A DNA stretch of 64,000 bases from Methanofollis fontis (GTDB lineage Archaea > Halobacteriota > Methanomicrobia > Methanomicrobiales > Methanofollaceae): assembly GCF_004297185.1 (NCBI RefSeq), contig NZ_PGCL01000002.1, forward strand, positions 310,001-374,000, written 5' to 3'. The position numbers and the translations under genes are program-made. The notes under the pieces were generated by a model. The model searched no databases, was not told where the DNA came from, and worked only from the letters and a program-made list of their open reading frames with translations. Shown piece after piece: positions 8,247 to 17,147 of this stretch; within the stretch, counting starts at the first letter, position 1; the number at the start of each line of letters is the position of its first letter.

Positions 8247-9322
8247 CAGGAAATATATTGACGGAGGCGTGTTATATTTCTATCCAGCTCCGAACATGCG
8301 GCGGCGCGATCCGCCCCCCGGCCATAGACGCTCACCACCGCACTCCCCTCTTCTATTGATGTTCCGGGCCAGGGTATGTCGGCACAGCAGTCGGCATATG
8401 CCATCAGGTCCCGCTCCACGGTGAGGTCGCGGTCGGCAAACAGGATCGCCCGCGCGCAGGCCCGCTGTGCCGCAGGGCGGCGTTCAGGCAGAATGCCGGT
8501 GCAGGCCTCGATATGGAGGTCGAACAGGTTCAGACCGGTTGCAGCCTCGACGGTATCGAGGGTGCCCTGGAACCGCGGATTGATCTCGATCGCCCGCACA
8601 CCGTCCTCACCGACCATGAAATCCACTCCGACCGAACCCACGCATCCACTGAGGGCCACCGCCTGTTCAGCGATCGCCATCATCGCCTCTGCCGCAGGAT
8701 GATCCGATGGGGTGATCGAGCCCGAGAAACCAAATGCCCGGTTGCCGTCGCCGCCGCGGAGTATCTGGTCGTTCACCGCAATGGCGACGGCCCTGTGTCC
8801 GTCTGCAATGCAGGAGACACTTGCCGGCACCCCGTCGATCACCTCCTGAAGGATAGAGGGCACTTCCGGCCATTCCTCTTCCCATGCTGTCACATCGGCG
8901 GCTGAATGGACGAGGCGGTTCCGCCATCCGCCCGCACCATGGCGGGGTTTGAGCATTGCCGGATACGTTCCGCAGGCGCGGCAGGGCGCCGGGATGCCGT
9001 TCTCCTCAAAAAATTCCTGGATATGCTCTTTGTCAAGGAAACGAGCCGAAATTTTCGGGGTGGTGCCGGCACGCCGAACCGGCACGGTCAGCATCTCCGC
9101 CCCCGATGTCCCGACAAACCAATCGATCGAGTGGTCGGCGCAGATCCCGGCGATCAGTTCGGGGAGGTCAGCGAGTTCCTCGAACGACGAGTGTGCCGTC
9201 GCTGCGGCACAGAGGTCCTGGTCGCAGAAATGATCGATGGCATAGACCTCGTAACCCGCCCGGACCGCCGAACAGACGACATGCCGGGTGGCGAAGCCCG
9301 CCACGAGCACCCGCCCCTTCAC
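8246..9322 (-). CDS. ATP-grasp carboligase-like protein, substrate unknown (COG2232-like)
   Basis: This 358-residue protein has an N-terminal Rossmann-like domain ([20 protein letters not shown]). An ATP-grasp region follows: LKPRHGAGG (ATP-binding lysine loop), then [18 protein letters not shown], and the metal-binding segment [16 protein letters not shown] near residue 265. The E-x-N triad of the last motif is intact, so the enzyme should be active and join a carboxylate to an amine using ATP. The substrate cannot be deduced. It sits between trm56 and tfe, overlapping both (ATGA and TGATG junctions), an arrangement that implies co-expression. Confidence 0.82.
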   Translation of the reverse strand: MKGRVLVAGFATRHVVCSAVRAGYEVYAIDHFCDQDLCAAATAHSSFEELADLPELIAGICADHSIDWFVGTSGAEMLTVPVRRAGTTPKISARFLDKEHIQEFFEENGIPAPCRACGTYPAMLKPRHGAGGWRNRLVHSAADVTAWEEEWPEVPSILQEVIDGVPASVSCIADGHRAVAIAVNDQILRGGDGNRAFGFSGSITPSDHPAAEAMMAIAEQAVALSGCVGSVGVDFMVGEDGVRAIEINPRFQGTLDTVEAATGLNLFDLHIEACTGILPERRPAAQRACARAILFADRDLTVERDLMAYADCCADIPWPGTSIEEGSAVVSVYGRGADRAAACSELDRNITRLRQYIS

Positions 9323-9846
9323 AGCTCGATCACCCGCTTGCCGGCCCCGCAGGGTTCGACCCGGATCTTTGCGCCGTCAAACCGGTGTTCAATCTCGCGG
9401 CCTTCGAAGAGGCGGTCCAGGAAGACCGCAAGGCTCGAGATCTCCGAGTGGGGCTGATTGGTGACTGAGACATTATAGTCCACCATGCCGTAGACATCGC
9501 CCGGCACCTTCTCGGCCCCGACGATGATGAGCAGGTCCTCTGTGCGCTGGCGGATATCTGACACCACCTCTCCGACCTCGAGGCCGTACATGGTGAGGTG
9601 GGCGACGATCCCGCCCTTTTCCTTCCAGTCCCTGATGCATTTCTTCCAGGGGACCCTGTGCTCCACAAAGAATGCCCCCCCCCAGCGCTCCACCACGTCG
9701 CCGATCGATCCGACCACGCCGGCATCGTCTGCGGCCAGATACATCCCGTCCGCCCCGAGCGCCCGTGCGGTGAGGCCGACATGGGTCGTCACCCGCTGGT
9801 CCCGCTCCGGGCGGTGTCCCAGCCTGAGAATACAGACCTTTCTCAT
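9319..9846 (-). CDS. trm56: tRNA (cytidine(56)-2'-O)-methyltransferase
   Basis: This is a 175-residue SPOUT-class methyltransferase. The N-terminus [20 protein letters not shown] and the C-terminal knot region ([21 protein letters not shown], then [19 protein letters not shown]) are characteristic of archaeal Trm56, which methylates C56 in the tRNA T-loop. I chose the ATG at 9846 because a strong ribosome binding site (GGGAGGAG) lies directly before it. The longer frame is not protein-like. Its first codon overlaps the stop of the upstream small gene (ATGA). Confidence 0.93.
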   Translation of the reverse strand: MRKVCILRLGHRPERDQRVTTHVGLTARALGADGMYLAADDAGVVGSIGDVVERWGGAFFVEHRVPWKKCIRDWKEKGGIVAHLTMYGLEVGEVVSDIRQRTEDLLIIVGAEKVPGDVYGMVDYNVSVTNQPHSEISSLAVFLDRLFEGREIEHRFDGAKIRVEPCGAGKRVIEL

Positions 9847-10187
9847 CTCTCCTCCCTCCCCTGTTCGGTGCTCGGTATTTTTATGACGCCGTTCTCGATC
9901 TCCAGCGGGATTCCGTTGCCGTGCCGGACCTGGCACCTGAGAATGGACTCACCCACTGAAAGGGCGCGGAGGCGCTCGCCCTGCCGGTCGATGAGCAGAT
10001 ATGAGATTAACCGTCTGACTGATGCCTCGACTGCATCCCCGTCCCCGCCGGCATATTCGATGAGTGCCGGGAGGGTGGTGGCCTGGTTCCAGGCGATTGC
10101 ATGGTAGACCATCCAGTCGAATTCTTCGGCTTTCACACCAAAAGGTGGGAGGGGCGCCACAATATACTTTTGTACCTCCGTGATCAT
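9843..10187 (-). CDS. conserved-looking winged-helix-like small protein
   Basis: This 114-residue protein is the first gene of the trm56 operon. Residues 15-90 have the alternating helix pattern of a winged helix ([40 protein letters not shown]). I infer nucleic-acid binding or protein interaction, but the family is not recognised. Its stop codon overlaps the trm56 start. Its own start lies only eight bases from the start codon of the divergent gene at 10196. Confidence 0.7.
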   Translation of the reverse strand: MITEVQKYIVAPLPPFGVKAEEFDWMVYHAIAWNQATTLPALIEYAGGDGDAVEASVRRLISYLLIDRQGERLRALSVGESILRCQVRHGNGIPLEIENGVIKIPSTEQGREER

Positions 10188-10195
10188 CTTCTGGT

Positions 10196-10591
10196 ATGAC
10201 CGAATTCCAGGAACTCATCGAGATTGCGGACCGCCTCCTCGATGAGGCGGAAGATGACGATGTACGGCTTGTGCGCCTGCTGGACGGACTGGACCCCTCT
10301 ATCAGGGACGAACTCCTCACGTCCGATCTCCTGAATGCATATCAGGCATATCTTTTCGCCTTCCGTGAATTCCCGGGCGAACTCCAGATGGAGCGACTGA
10401 TGCTCTCCCCGGCCTCATCGACGCTCAGGGGGGTGTTCCTGGAAGAAGTGGACGTCTTCAGTCTGGTTTTTGTCATGGGAAAAGGGGGGGCCGAGATCGT
10501 CGTCACCGATGGTGAAGAGGTATATGCGCGTTTTACCGGGAAAGGGGCGAAAAAATCCGCCGAAAATTACGTGCTCGATGAGCTGGCATGA
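10196..10591 (+). CDS. hypothetical protein, divergent from the trm56 operon
   Basis: This 131-residue acidic protein is not recognised. It has an N-terminal helical, Asp/Glu-rich half (FQELIEIADRLLDEAEDDDV, then a helix-rich part) and a C-terminal beta-rich half (LMLSPASSTLRGVFLEEV, FSLVFVMGKGGAEIVVTDGE). It contains no Cys or membrane segment. The TATA-like element AATATACTTTT near 10163 lies inside the divergent gene and would place transcription start almost at the ATG. The gene is convergent with the UPF0280 gene, whose stop is adjacent. Confidence 0.65.
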   Translation: MTEFQELIEIADRLLDEAEDDDVRLVRLLDGLDPSIRDELLTSDLLNAYQAYLFAFREFPGELQMERLMLSPASSTLRGVFLEEVDVFSLVFVMGKGGAEIVVTDGEEVYARFTGKGAKKSAENYVLDELA

Positions 10592-11302
10592 TCAGGGTTC
10601 CCCCCTGGTGATCAGGGAGGTGTCCACCGTCGCCCCGGCAATCCGGGGAAGTGTGCCCCATGTGCCGACGGCATTGCCGATGATCACCAGCACCCCCTCG
10701 ACCCCCGACCCTTCGAGCGGTGCGAAGGCCTCGTCGTCCTCGAATGTGACGGTATTGCAGAGGGAGGTCGCCCATGCATCGGCGAGGGATACATCCCGGG
10801 AGACGGCACAGACGGCGTCGGCGATGCCGAAAGAGATCGAAGGTCCGACCGAGGCGGACGAGGTGCAGATGCCCAGGATCTCCTCCTGCGGATCCACAAT
10901 AAAGGCCAGACGATCAGAGAGGGTCGCATCTCCAGCGTGGATTCCTACCCGTACCTCCCTGTCGGAAAAAAGGGCGATGTCGCCACCATTATCCACGATG
11001 CCGAAGACCGCCCCGGCGTCGCGCATCGCCTCCGCTCCCGCCCAGGCGATCGTGCCGGCAACCGCCGCCATCGGCCCCACCCCGGCGGCGCGGGACGCCG
11101 CACCCATCCGCCGCACCGCTCTGCCTCCGTCCGGCGGGTCGTAGGGGTCGAAGGTGACACCGAAGAAGGGATCGGTCCGGATATAGATCTCCACCTCCTC
11201 CCGTGCCGCCAGCATCCCCTCTTTCGCCGCCCGGATGTGCTCCTCATCATCGGCGACGATCGTGGTGATCGTCTGTCGATACTGGAAGTGTTCGCGGATC
11301 AT
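10592..11302 (-). CDS. UPF0280 family protein (homocysteine/sulfur-linked)
   Basis: The 236-residue protein matches the UPF0280/COG2122 family, distantly related to ApbE-type proteins. Conserved-looking stretches are RRMGAASRAAGVGPMAAVAG, IVDNGGDIALF and GICTSSASVGPSISFG with a Cys. In Methanosarcina, COG2122 has been linked genetically to sulfide use for homocysteine and cysteine synthesis. Its place next to the NIL-ferredoxin and DUF39-CBS genes supports that role here. The exact chemistry is unsettled. It follows the ferredoxin gene by 24 bases and is likely in the same operon. Confidence 0.88.
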   Translation of the reverse strand: MIREHFQYRQTITTIVADDEEHIRAAKEGMLAAREEVEIYIRTDPFFGVTFDPYDPPDGGRAVRRMGAASRAAGVGPMAAVAGTIAWAGAEAMRDAGAVFGIVDNGGDIALFSDREVRVGIHAGDATLSDRLAFIVDPQEEILGICTSSASVGPSISFGIADAVCAVSRDVSLADAWATSLCNTVTFEDDEAFAPLEGSGVEGVLVIIGNAVGTWGTLPRIAGATVDTSLITRGEP

Positions 11303-11326
11303 ACAGAGGGGAGATGGTGAGGGCGC

Positions 11327-11725
11327 TTACGCCCGCCTGGTGTTTTCCATCGATAGTGCCCCGTGCGGGCATGCCTGAGTGCAGCGTCCGCAGAGCACGC
11401 ATCGGGACTGGTCGAGCACCAGTTTCCAGTCCTCGTCAAAGGAGAAGACCTCCTGCGGGCAGACCGAGACACAGGCACCGCAGTCCACACACTCGTCCCT
11501 GTCATGGCGGATGGCGTCGCCGAGGGGTTCCACCGTCGCCCCGAGGGAGCGCATGCGTTCACAGATGATCGGAGCGCTCTCGTCTGGCACATCGATCAGC
11601 ACGTCTCCTTCGGTCGGTTCGATCCGTGCCCGCTCCACGTTGATCAGCACCCCGGTGTCCTTGACCACCCGTGCGATGATCGGTTCATGCACCTTTTTAC
11701 GCGTAAACGAGACCATCAGTTTCAT
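11327..11725 (-). CDS. NIL-domain 4Fe-4S ferredoxin of the homocysteine pathway
   Basis: This 132-residue protein has an N-terminal NIL domain (MKLMVSFTRKKVHEPIIARV through about residue 75) and a C-terminal double [4Fe-4S] ferredoxin domain with CVDCGACVSVCP and CVLCGRCTQACP. It corresponds to the partner of the aspartate-semialdehyde sulfurtransferase (MA1822 type in Methanosarcina acetivorans), which delivers electrons during homocysteine formation. The ATG overlaps the stop of the DUF39 gene (ATGA), with a GGAGGTG ribosome binding site inside the preceding gene's end. A GTG at 11734 is a less likely start. Confidence 0.92.
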   Translation of the reverse strand: MKLMVSFTRKKVHEPIIARVVKDTGVLINVERARIEPTEGDVLIDVPDESAPIICERMRSLGATVEPLGDAIRHDRDECVDCGACVSVCPQEVFSFDEDWKLVLDQSRCVLCGRCTQACPHGALSMENTRRA

Positions 11726-13230
11726 CGCTTCCACCTCCCGCCAAGAAGCGTGCCCAGGTTGAGGGCCGTGAGCATCCCCACCACCTCGTTCTGGGGGTTG
11801 ACCACCGGCAGGGCGCTGATGTTGTGTCTTTCCAGTTTCTGTGCTGCGATGTCCACCGCCTCCTCAGGTGCCGTCCGCACGACCTTCCGTGTCATGATGT
11901 CCTTTACCGTCAGGCGATCCCCGCGCCGCGCCACCGCCTTGGTGACGTCATAGGTGGTGACGATCCCGACCAGACGTCCGTCGGACGCAAGCACCGGCAG
12001 ATGGTTTGTCTCACCCTTCAGGAGTTTAGCGGCCGCTCCTGTGACCGGTTCCTCCTCGGTGATGCAGACGACCTTTGTCTCCATCACCTCCCGAACCCGC
12101 GGGACATGGGCGGTCTCCCGCATCGGGCCGGTCCTTTTTGTGGTGTTGAAGCGGCGGGTGGGGAGGGCAAGTTCGATGGAACCCTTCTCCACCCACGAAC
12201 GGAGCGTTTCGGCGACTTCCCGGGCCTTGCGGTAACTCGAGAGGGAGGAGGTCCGAACCTCCTCACCGTTGATCTCGACGCGGCCGCTCTTCAATTCGGC
12301 ATAGCTGACCTGCCGGACGGTCGGGCGGTCCCGTTCAGGGATGCCGTAATCGACGATATCGGTCATGATCTCCTCATCGCGCACCGCCGTGCTCCGCACC
12401 ACCGCCAGATCGGTGACCGGCAGGGGGATGCCCACACCGACATACATCGTCACCCCATAGCCCCGGAAGGTGGCGGCCCGGATATAATCGGTGGTCATAT
12501 GCCCCATATCGCCGGTCGTCATCAGGTTCGCAAAACCGCTGGCCGGTGAGGACTGTGTGCCCTGCCCGACGATCATCCCCTGTGCACCGCCGAGAAAGAT
12601 CGGCACCCCGCTCCCGATCACATGGCATCCAGGGTCGTTTGCAAGGGGTGAGAGCATGCCTGCTCCTGAGTATGATATATTCCCTGAATGCGGGAGGAGC
12701 ATGCCCATATAGGTGTGGATGGCCCGTTCGGTGGAGTTCGTGGCGGCGTTATAGCGCTGGAACGAGTTTCTGGGGTTCAGCATGACGGCATCGTTGAGAT
12801 CCTCGAGGAGGAGCGAGGTGGTCACTGTCCGGCGTGGATAGCAGTCGGTGCCGCGCGAGATGGCGCGGAGCTCCACGGAGCGTCCGGCGATGAGGTCTTC
12901 GATCACATGGGCACCGCCATATCGGTCGCCCTGCGTCGTCGATTGTTGTGTCGCCCCGATATATGCATCCACAGCGGCGATGCCGCCATATGCCTCGACA
13001 TCGTTCAGCCATACCCGCTCCATCCGGATCGGCGGATCGGCATGGCCGAAGTTGAGGAATGCGCCGGAAGAGCACATGGCGCCGAAGGTGCCGGTGGTGA
13101 CGACGTCCACCTCACGCAGTGCCCTTTCTTCTCCCAGTTCGGCGACAATGTCCGGCATCTCCTCCGCCGTGACGACGCGGGCATTGCCATCCCGTATTCT
13201 CGTATTGATCTCGTCGATGGATTTCTCCAT
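11722..13230 (-). CDS. L-aspartate semialdehyde sulfurtransferase (DUF39 plus CBS pair)
   Basis: The 502-residue protein has a DUF39/COG1900 homocysteine-biosynthesis domain over about residues 1-365, with Cys in CSSGAFLNFGHADPP near residue 53 and in TDCYPRRTV near 125. Two CBS domains follow (residues 380-500, e.g. MTRKVVRTAPEEAVDIAAQK). The family, established with MA1821, converts aspartate semialdehyde to homocysteine using a sulfur donor and the NIL-ferredoxin encoded next door. The CBS pair suggests regulation by an adenosyl ligand such as SAM or AMP (inference). It is the first gene of the cluster and divergent from the Nif3-like gene. Confidence 0.92.
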   Translation of the reverse strand: MEKSIDEINTRIRDGNARVVTAEEMPDIVAELGEERALREVDVVTTGTFGAMCSSGAFLNFGHADPPIRMERVWLNDVEAYGGIAAVDAYIGATQQSTTQGDRYGGAHVIEDLIAGRSVELRAISRGTDCYPRRTVTTSLLLEDLNDAVMLNPRNSFQRYNAATNSTERAIHTYMGMLLPHSGNISYSGAGMLSPLANDPGCHVIGSGVPIFLGGAQGMIVGQGTQSSPASGFANLMTTGDMGHMTTDYIRAATFRGYGVTMYVGVGIPLPVTDLAVVRSTAVRDEEIMTDIVDYGIPERDRPTVRQVSYAELKSGRVEINGEEVRTSSLSSYRKAREVAETLRSWVEKGSIELALPTRRFNTTKRTGPMRETAHVPRVREVMETKVVCITEEEPVTGAAAKLLKGETNHLPVLASDGRLVGIVTTYDVTKAVARRGDRLTVKDIMTRKVVRTAPEEAVDIAAQKLERHNISALPVVNPQNEVVGMLTALNLGTLLGGRWKR

Positions 13231-13321
13231 GCGGATGTATTTATTCTGTATATTTATAGGTCTTTTGTATTACTCACAATAATACGTGCCTTCATCATGC
13301 GCCACAACCGATCTCTTGTGT

Positions 13322-14029
13322 ATGCACAGTGCAGACCTGGTAGCGCATCTGGAGGCGATCGCCCCCCCGGGACTTGCAGAGGAGTATGACGACGGCCGGA
13401 TCGGGCTCATTGTCGAGGGAAAAGAGGATATCGAAACCGTCTGCTGCGCCCTCGATGCCACCCCGTCTGTTGCGCGTGAGGCGTCCCGGCGGGGGGCGGA
13501 TCTGCTCGTCGTCCATCACACCCCGATATGGGAGGGTGTGACGGCGATCCGGGGTGGTCTTGCGGCGACGCTCACCCCCCTCCTCCAGACCGGCACCGCT
13601 CTCTATGTCATGCACACCAACTTCGACCGTGCTCCGGGTGGTGTCAATGACACGCTGGCCGCTCTCCTGGGCCTCACCGACCGATGTCCGATGACGATGG
13701 GATGCGTGGGGCGCTGCACCCGCACCCTCGACGAGATGGCGGCGGCGATCGGGGGGAATGTGCGGGTCTGGGGTGAGTGCGGGGATCCGGAGCGGATCGG
13801 CATCGTGGCGGGGAGCGGTTTCGATCCCGCCCTGATCGCTGAAGCAGCGGCGCTCGGGGCCGACGCCTTCCTCTCATCGGAGTTGAAGCATCATGTTGCA
13901 AGGACGGCGCCCATCCCCTGCATCGAGTCCACGCACTATGCACTCGAGGCTCCGGCGATGCAGGCACTCTCCCGGCGTGAGGGATGGGACTATATCGAGG
14001 ACATGCCGCCTCTCCGCACCATCCCATGA
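13322..14029 (+). CDS. Nif3-like dinuclear metal centre protein (DUF34)
   Basis: This protein has 235 residues when started at the ATG in MHSADLVAHLEAIAPP, which aligns with the family N-terminus. The family's metal ligands are visible: VVHHTPIWEGV (two His near residue 68), MHTNFDRAPGGVNDTLA near 100, and ELKHHVARTAP then ESTHYALE near the C-terminus. DUF34 proteins form hexamers with a two-metal site; their physiological role is unresolved, though some are described as GTP-cyclohydrolase-like. Its stop overlaps the start of the SWIM-domain gene, so the two are probably coupled. Confidence 0.9.
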   Translation: MHSADLVAHLEAIAPPGLAEEYDDGRIGLIVEGKEDIETVCCALDATPSVAREASRRGADLLVVHHTPIWEGVTAIRGGLAATLTPLLQTGTALYVMHTNFDRAPGGVNDTLAALLGLTDRCPMTMGCVGRCTRTLDEMAAAIGGNVRVWGECGDPERIGIVAGSGFDPALIAEAAALGADAFLSSELKHHVARTAPIPCIESTHYALEAPAMQALSRREGWDYIEDMPPLRTIP

Positions 14030-14364
14030 GCGACATCCCCCCCATGATCGACACTGAAGGTCTCTCACCGGCGGTTCGCCAGCAGATCCTCCGCTGCCAC
14101 CGTGCGCGCGGTGAGAAGGCCCTGAAGGCCGTTGATGCCGGAAAAATCCGGAAATATCTGGATTTTTATGTCGTCACCGGTCAGACGGGTGAGTATGTTG
14201 TCGAAGAGGACTTCTGCACCTGCTCCCATTTCACCTACCGCGGACGGTGCTGCTGGCATATCCTGGCCGCAGAGATCGCGGCACGGACCGGGCTCTATGA
14301 GTGCCGGGACGAATGGTATGTCGACCGCCTGAAGAATGAGAAATGGGCACGACAAACAATATAA
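14026..14364 (+). CDS. small SWIM zinc-finger protein
   Basis: This 112-residue protein contains a SWIM-type zinc site, CTCSHFTYRGRCCWHILA (CxC...CxH), around residues 64-80. Upstream helices carry basic residues (ILRCHRARGEKALKAVDAGK). SWIM domains bind DNA or proteins, and small archaeal versions have no known enzymatic activity. The start ATG overlaps the stop of the Nif3-like gene (ATGA), so translation is probably coupled. The partner process is unknown; the alaS gene follows after about 40 bases. Confidence 0.85.
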   Translation: MSDIPPMIDTEGLSPAVRQQILRCHRARGEKALKAVDAGKIRKYLDFYVVTGQTGEYVVEEDFCTCSHFTYRGRCCWHILAAEIAARTGLYECRDEWYVDRLKNEKWARQTI

Positions 14365-14405
14365 TGAACAATTCCGAATAATAGAGTTATAAGACGTGGT
14401 TTTGA

Positions 14406-17147
14406 ATGCTCGAAGAAGAGTATCAGCTTGAATATTTTAAAACTCATGGCCTGGAACGCAAGATCTGCACCCAGTGCGGATCTGCATTCTGGACCAGGGA
14501 TCCGTCCAGAGAGACCTGCGGGGATGCACCCTGCGAGCCGTACTCCTTTATTGCAGATCCGGTCTTTGCCCCGCATTCCCTGGATGAGATGAGGGAGGCA
14601 TTTCTTTCGTTTTTCGAGCGGCACGGCCACACCCGGATAGAGCGCTATCCCGTCGCCGCCCGATGGCGGGATGACATCTACCTGACCATTGCCTCGATCG
14701 CCGATTTCCAGCCCTTTGTGACGAGCGGACTTGTGCCGCCGCCCGCCAACCCCCTGACCATCTCGCAGCCGTGTATCCGGCTCAACGACCTCGACTCGGT
14801 CGGACGGTCGGGGCGGCATCTCACCCTCTTCGAGATGATGGCCCACCATGCCTTCAACTCGCCGAGCGAGGACATCTACTGGAAGGACCGGACGGTCGAA
14901 CTCTGTGATGAATTCCTCTCCTCCCTCGGTGCAGACCTCAAAAGGATCACCTACAAGGAGCATCCATGGATGGGCGGCGGAAATGCGGGTCCGTCGGTCG
15001 AGGTGCTCATCGGTGGTCTGGAGGTGGCGACGCTCGTCTTCATGAGCATGACCAGAGAGCCCAACGACGAGGAACCGGTGGAACTCGACGGCGTCCTCTA
15101 TTATCCGATGAAGATGCGGATCGTCGACACCGGCTATGGTCTGGAACGTCTCACCTGGGCTTCGAAGGGATCCCCGACGGTCTATGACGCCGTATTCCCG
15201 GAGATGGTCAGTCACCTGATGCACTCGGCAGGCCTTGAGCACCTCCTGGACAGCAAAGAGTTCACGAAGATCCTGGGGCTTAACGCAAAGTTTGCCGGGC
15301 TCATGGACATCCACGGCAAGAACCTCTTCCATCTCAGGAAGAAGGTGGCCGCCGCCATCGATGTCCCGCAGGAGAAGCTCGACAAGATGATCACCCCGAT
15401 CGAGAAGATCTATGCGATCGCCGATCACACGCGCTGCCTTGCCTATATGCTCGGCGACTGTGTCGTCCCCTCGAATGTGCGGGAGGGGTATCTCGCCCGT
15501 CTCGTGCTCAGGCGGACCCTGCGGATGATGGCCGAACTCGATCTCGAGGACAGTCTTGCCGATCTTGTTGAGATGCAGATGCGGATCGTCGGTCCGTCTG
15601 CATTTGAGCAGAGCATCACGGTGGTGCGCGAGATCCTGGACCGCGAGGTGGAGAAATATGCGGCGACCCTTGCACGCGGCTCCCGGATCGTCCAGCGGAT
15701 CGCCCGGAGTTACAAGAAAAAGGCCGAGCGCATTCCCCTCCAGGAGGTTGTCACCCTCTATGATTCGCACGGCATCCCCCCCGAGCTGGTGAAGGAGATC
15801 GCCGGTCAGGAAGGGGCGGTCGTCGAGATCCCGGACAATTTCTACTCCCAGATCGCCGACATCCACTCTGAAAATCATGTTGAAACAGCTGAGGACCCGC
15901 TCGCCCGCTATCGGGAGCGTATCGGCGGCCTCCCTGCGACCAAAAAGCTCTTTTATGATCAGCCTGTCGATTTCGAATTCGAGGCGATGGTCATCGATTA
16001 CTTCGACGGGTATGCGGTCCTGGACCAGACCCTCTTCTATCCTGAGGGCGGCGGACAACCCTCAGATACCGGGACGCTGGTGACCACCGAGAGCATGGTG
16101 CGGGTAGAGGACACGATCAAACTCGGGGAGGTGATCCTCCACCGGATCAAGGGCGGCAGTCTCAAACGCGGCGACCGGGTGAAGGGGATCGTCGATGAAG
16201 AGCGTCGCCGCTCACTGATGCGCCACCACACCGCCACGCACCTTATTCTGCGTGCGGCACAGCAGGTGCTCGGCGCCCACATCCACCAGGCCGGTGCGCA
16301 GAAGGGGAGCGAGACATCGCGCCTTGATATCAGGCACTTCAAGCACATCACGCAGGAAGAACTGAACCGGATCGAGATCCTGGCGAACGGTATGGTGATG
16401 GAGAACACACCGATCTATATCAGCATCGAGGACCGGACAAAGGCCGAGCAGAAGTACGGTTTCTGCCTCTACCAGGGCGGTGTGCCTCCGGGCAGACAGA
16501 TCCGGGTCGTCCAGGTGGCCGGCGATATCGAGGCCTGCGCCGGCACCCACTGCCGGTCCACCGGCGAAGTCGGTCCGATCGCCATCCTCCGGGTGGAGCA
16601 TATTCAGGACGGCATCGAACGCCTGGAGTTTTCCGCCGGTGTGGCGGCAGTGACCTCCGTGCAGAACCTCCGGGATATCATCGGCCGTTCGGCTGAGGTG
16701 CTCTCGGTGCAGCAGGAGAACCTGCCCGCAAGCGTCAACCGTTTCTTCACCGAGTGGAAGGAGCAGCGCAAGGAGATCGAGCGCCTCCAGCAGAAACTGG
16801 TAGACCTTGAGGTGAAAAACCTGGTCGCAGAGGATGTCGGCGGTGTCGGCGTGGTGATCCGGGAGGTGGACCTGCCGCCGCAGGAGCTCGTCGCCCTTGC
16901 AACAAAGATCTCGGCGAACGGCGATGTGGCGCTGCTCGCGGGCGGTGCGGAGCGCGTCCATGCCGTGGTCGCCTCGCCGCTCCCAGAACTGAATGCCGCA
17001 GAGATCATCAGGGAGGTCTGTGCAGCCCTCGGTGGTAAGGGAGGCGGTAAACCGCAGCTTGCCCAGGGCGGCGGGCCGGAAACCGGAAAAATCACAGAAG
17101 CGCTTGGCGTGGGGCGGGCGCTCATCGAATCAAAACTGAATGGCTGA
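14406..17147 (+). CDS. alaS: alanyl-tRNA synthetase, archaeal type
   Basis: This 913-residue enzyme charges tRNA-Ala. The N-terminal extension has a Cys pair (ICTQCGSAFW, ETCGDAPC) typical of archaeal AlaRS. The class II catalytic core follows (FQPFVTSG, LTISQPCIRLND, RHLTLFEMMAHHAF, DTGYGLERLTWAS). The editing domain shows HHTATHLILRAAQ near 600 and CAGTHCRSTGEVGP near 710. A C-terminal coiled coil and a Gly-rich DHHA1-like end (GGKGGGKPQLAQGGG) complete the architecture. The length fits the family. A TATA-like element lies near 14386. Its last codons overlap the next gene's start. Confidence 0.97.
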   Translation: MLEEEYQLEYFKTHGLERKICTQCGSAFWTRDPSRETCGDAPCEPYSFIADPVFAPHSLDEMREAFLSFFERHGHTRIERYPVAARWRDDIYLTIASIADFQPFVTSGLVPPPANPLTISQPCIRLNDLDSVGRSGRHLTLFEMMAHHAFNSPSEDIYWKDRTVELCDEFLSSLGADLKRITYKEHPWMGGGNAGPSVEVLIGGLEVATLVFMSMTREPNDEEPVELDGVLYYPMKMRIVDTGYGLERLTWASKGSPTVYDAVFPEMVSHLMHSAGLEHLLDSKEFTKILGLNAKFAGLMDIHGKNLFHLRKKVAAAIDVPQEKLDKMITPIEKIYAIADHTRCLAYMLGDCVVPSNVREGYLARLVLRRTLRMMAELDLEDSLADLVEMQMRIVGPSAFEQSITVVREILDREVEKYAATLARGSRIVQRIARSYKKKAERIPLQEVVTLYDSHGIPPELVKEIAGQEGAVVEIPDNFYSQIADIHSENHVETAEDPLARYRERIGGLPATKKLFYDQPVDFEFEAMVIDYFDGYAVLDQTLFYPEGGGQPSDTGTLVTTESMVRVEDTIKLGEVILHRIKGGSLKRGDRVKGIVDEERRRSLMRHHTATHLILRAAQQVLGAHIHQAGAQKGSETSRLDIRHFKHITQEELNRIEILANGMVMENTPIYISIEDRTKAEQKYGFCLYQGGVPPGRQIRVVQVAGDIEACAGTHCRSTGEVGPIAILRVEHIQDGIERLEFSAGVAAVTSVQNLRDIIGRSAEVLSVQQENLPASVNRFFTEWKEQRKEIERLQQKLVDLEVKNLVAEDVGGVGVVIREVDLPPQELVALATKISANGDVALLAGGAERVHAVVASPLPELNAAEIIREVCAALGGKGGGKPQLAQGGGPETGKITEALGVGRALIESKLNG

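Noticed and set aside
14295-16058. 587-residue minus-strand frame
   Set aside because: It is the antisense shadow of alaS, as shown by its His/Arg/Asp-rich composition and lack of any recognisable domain.
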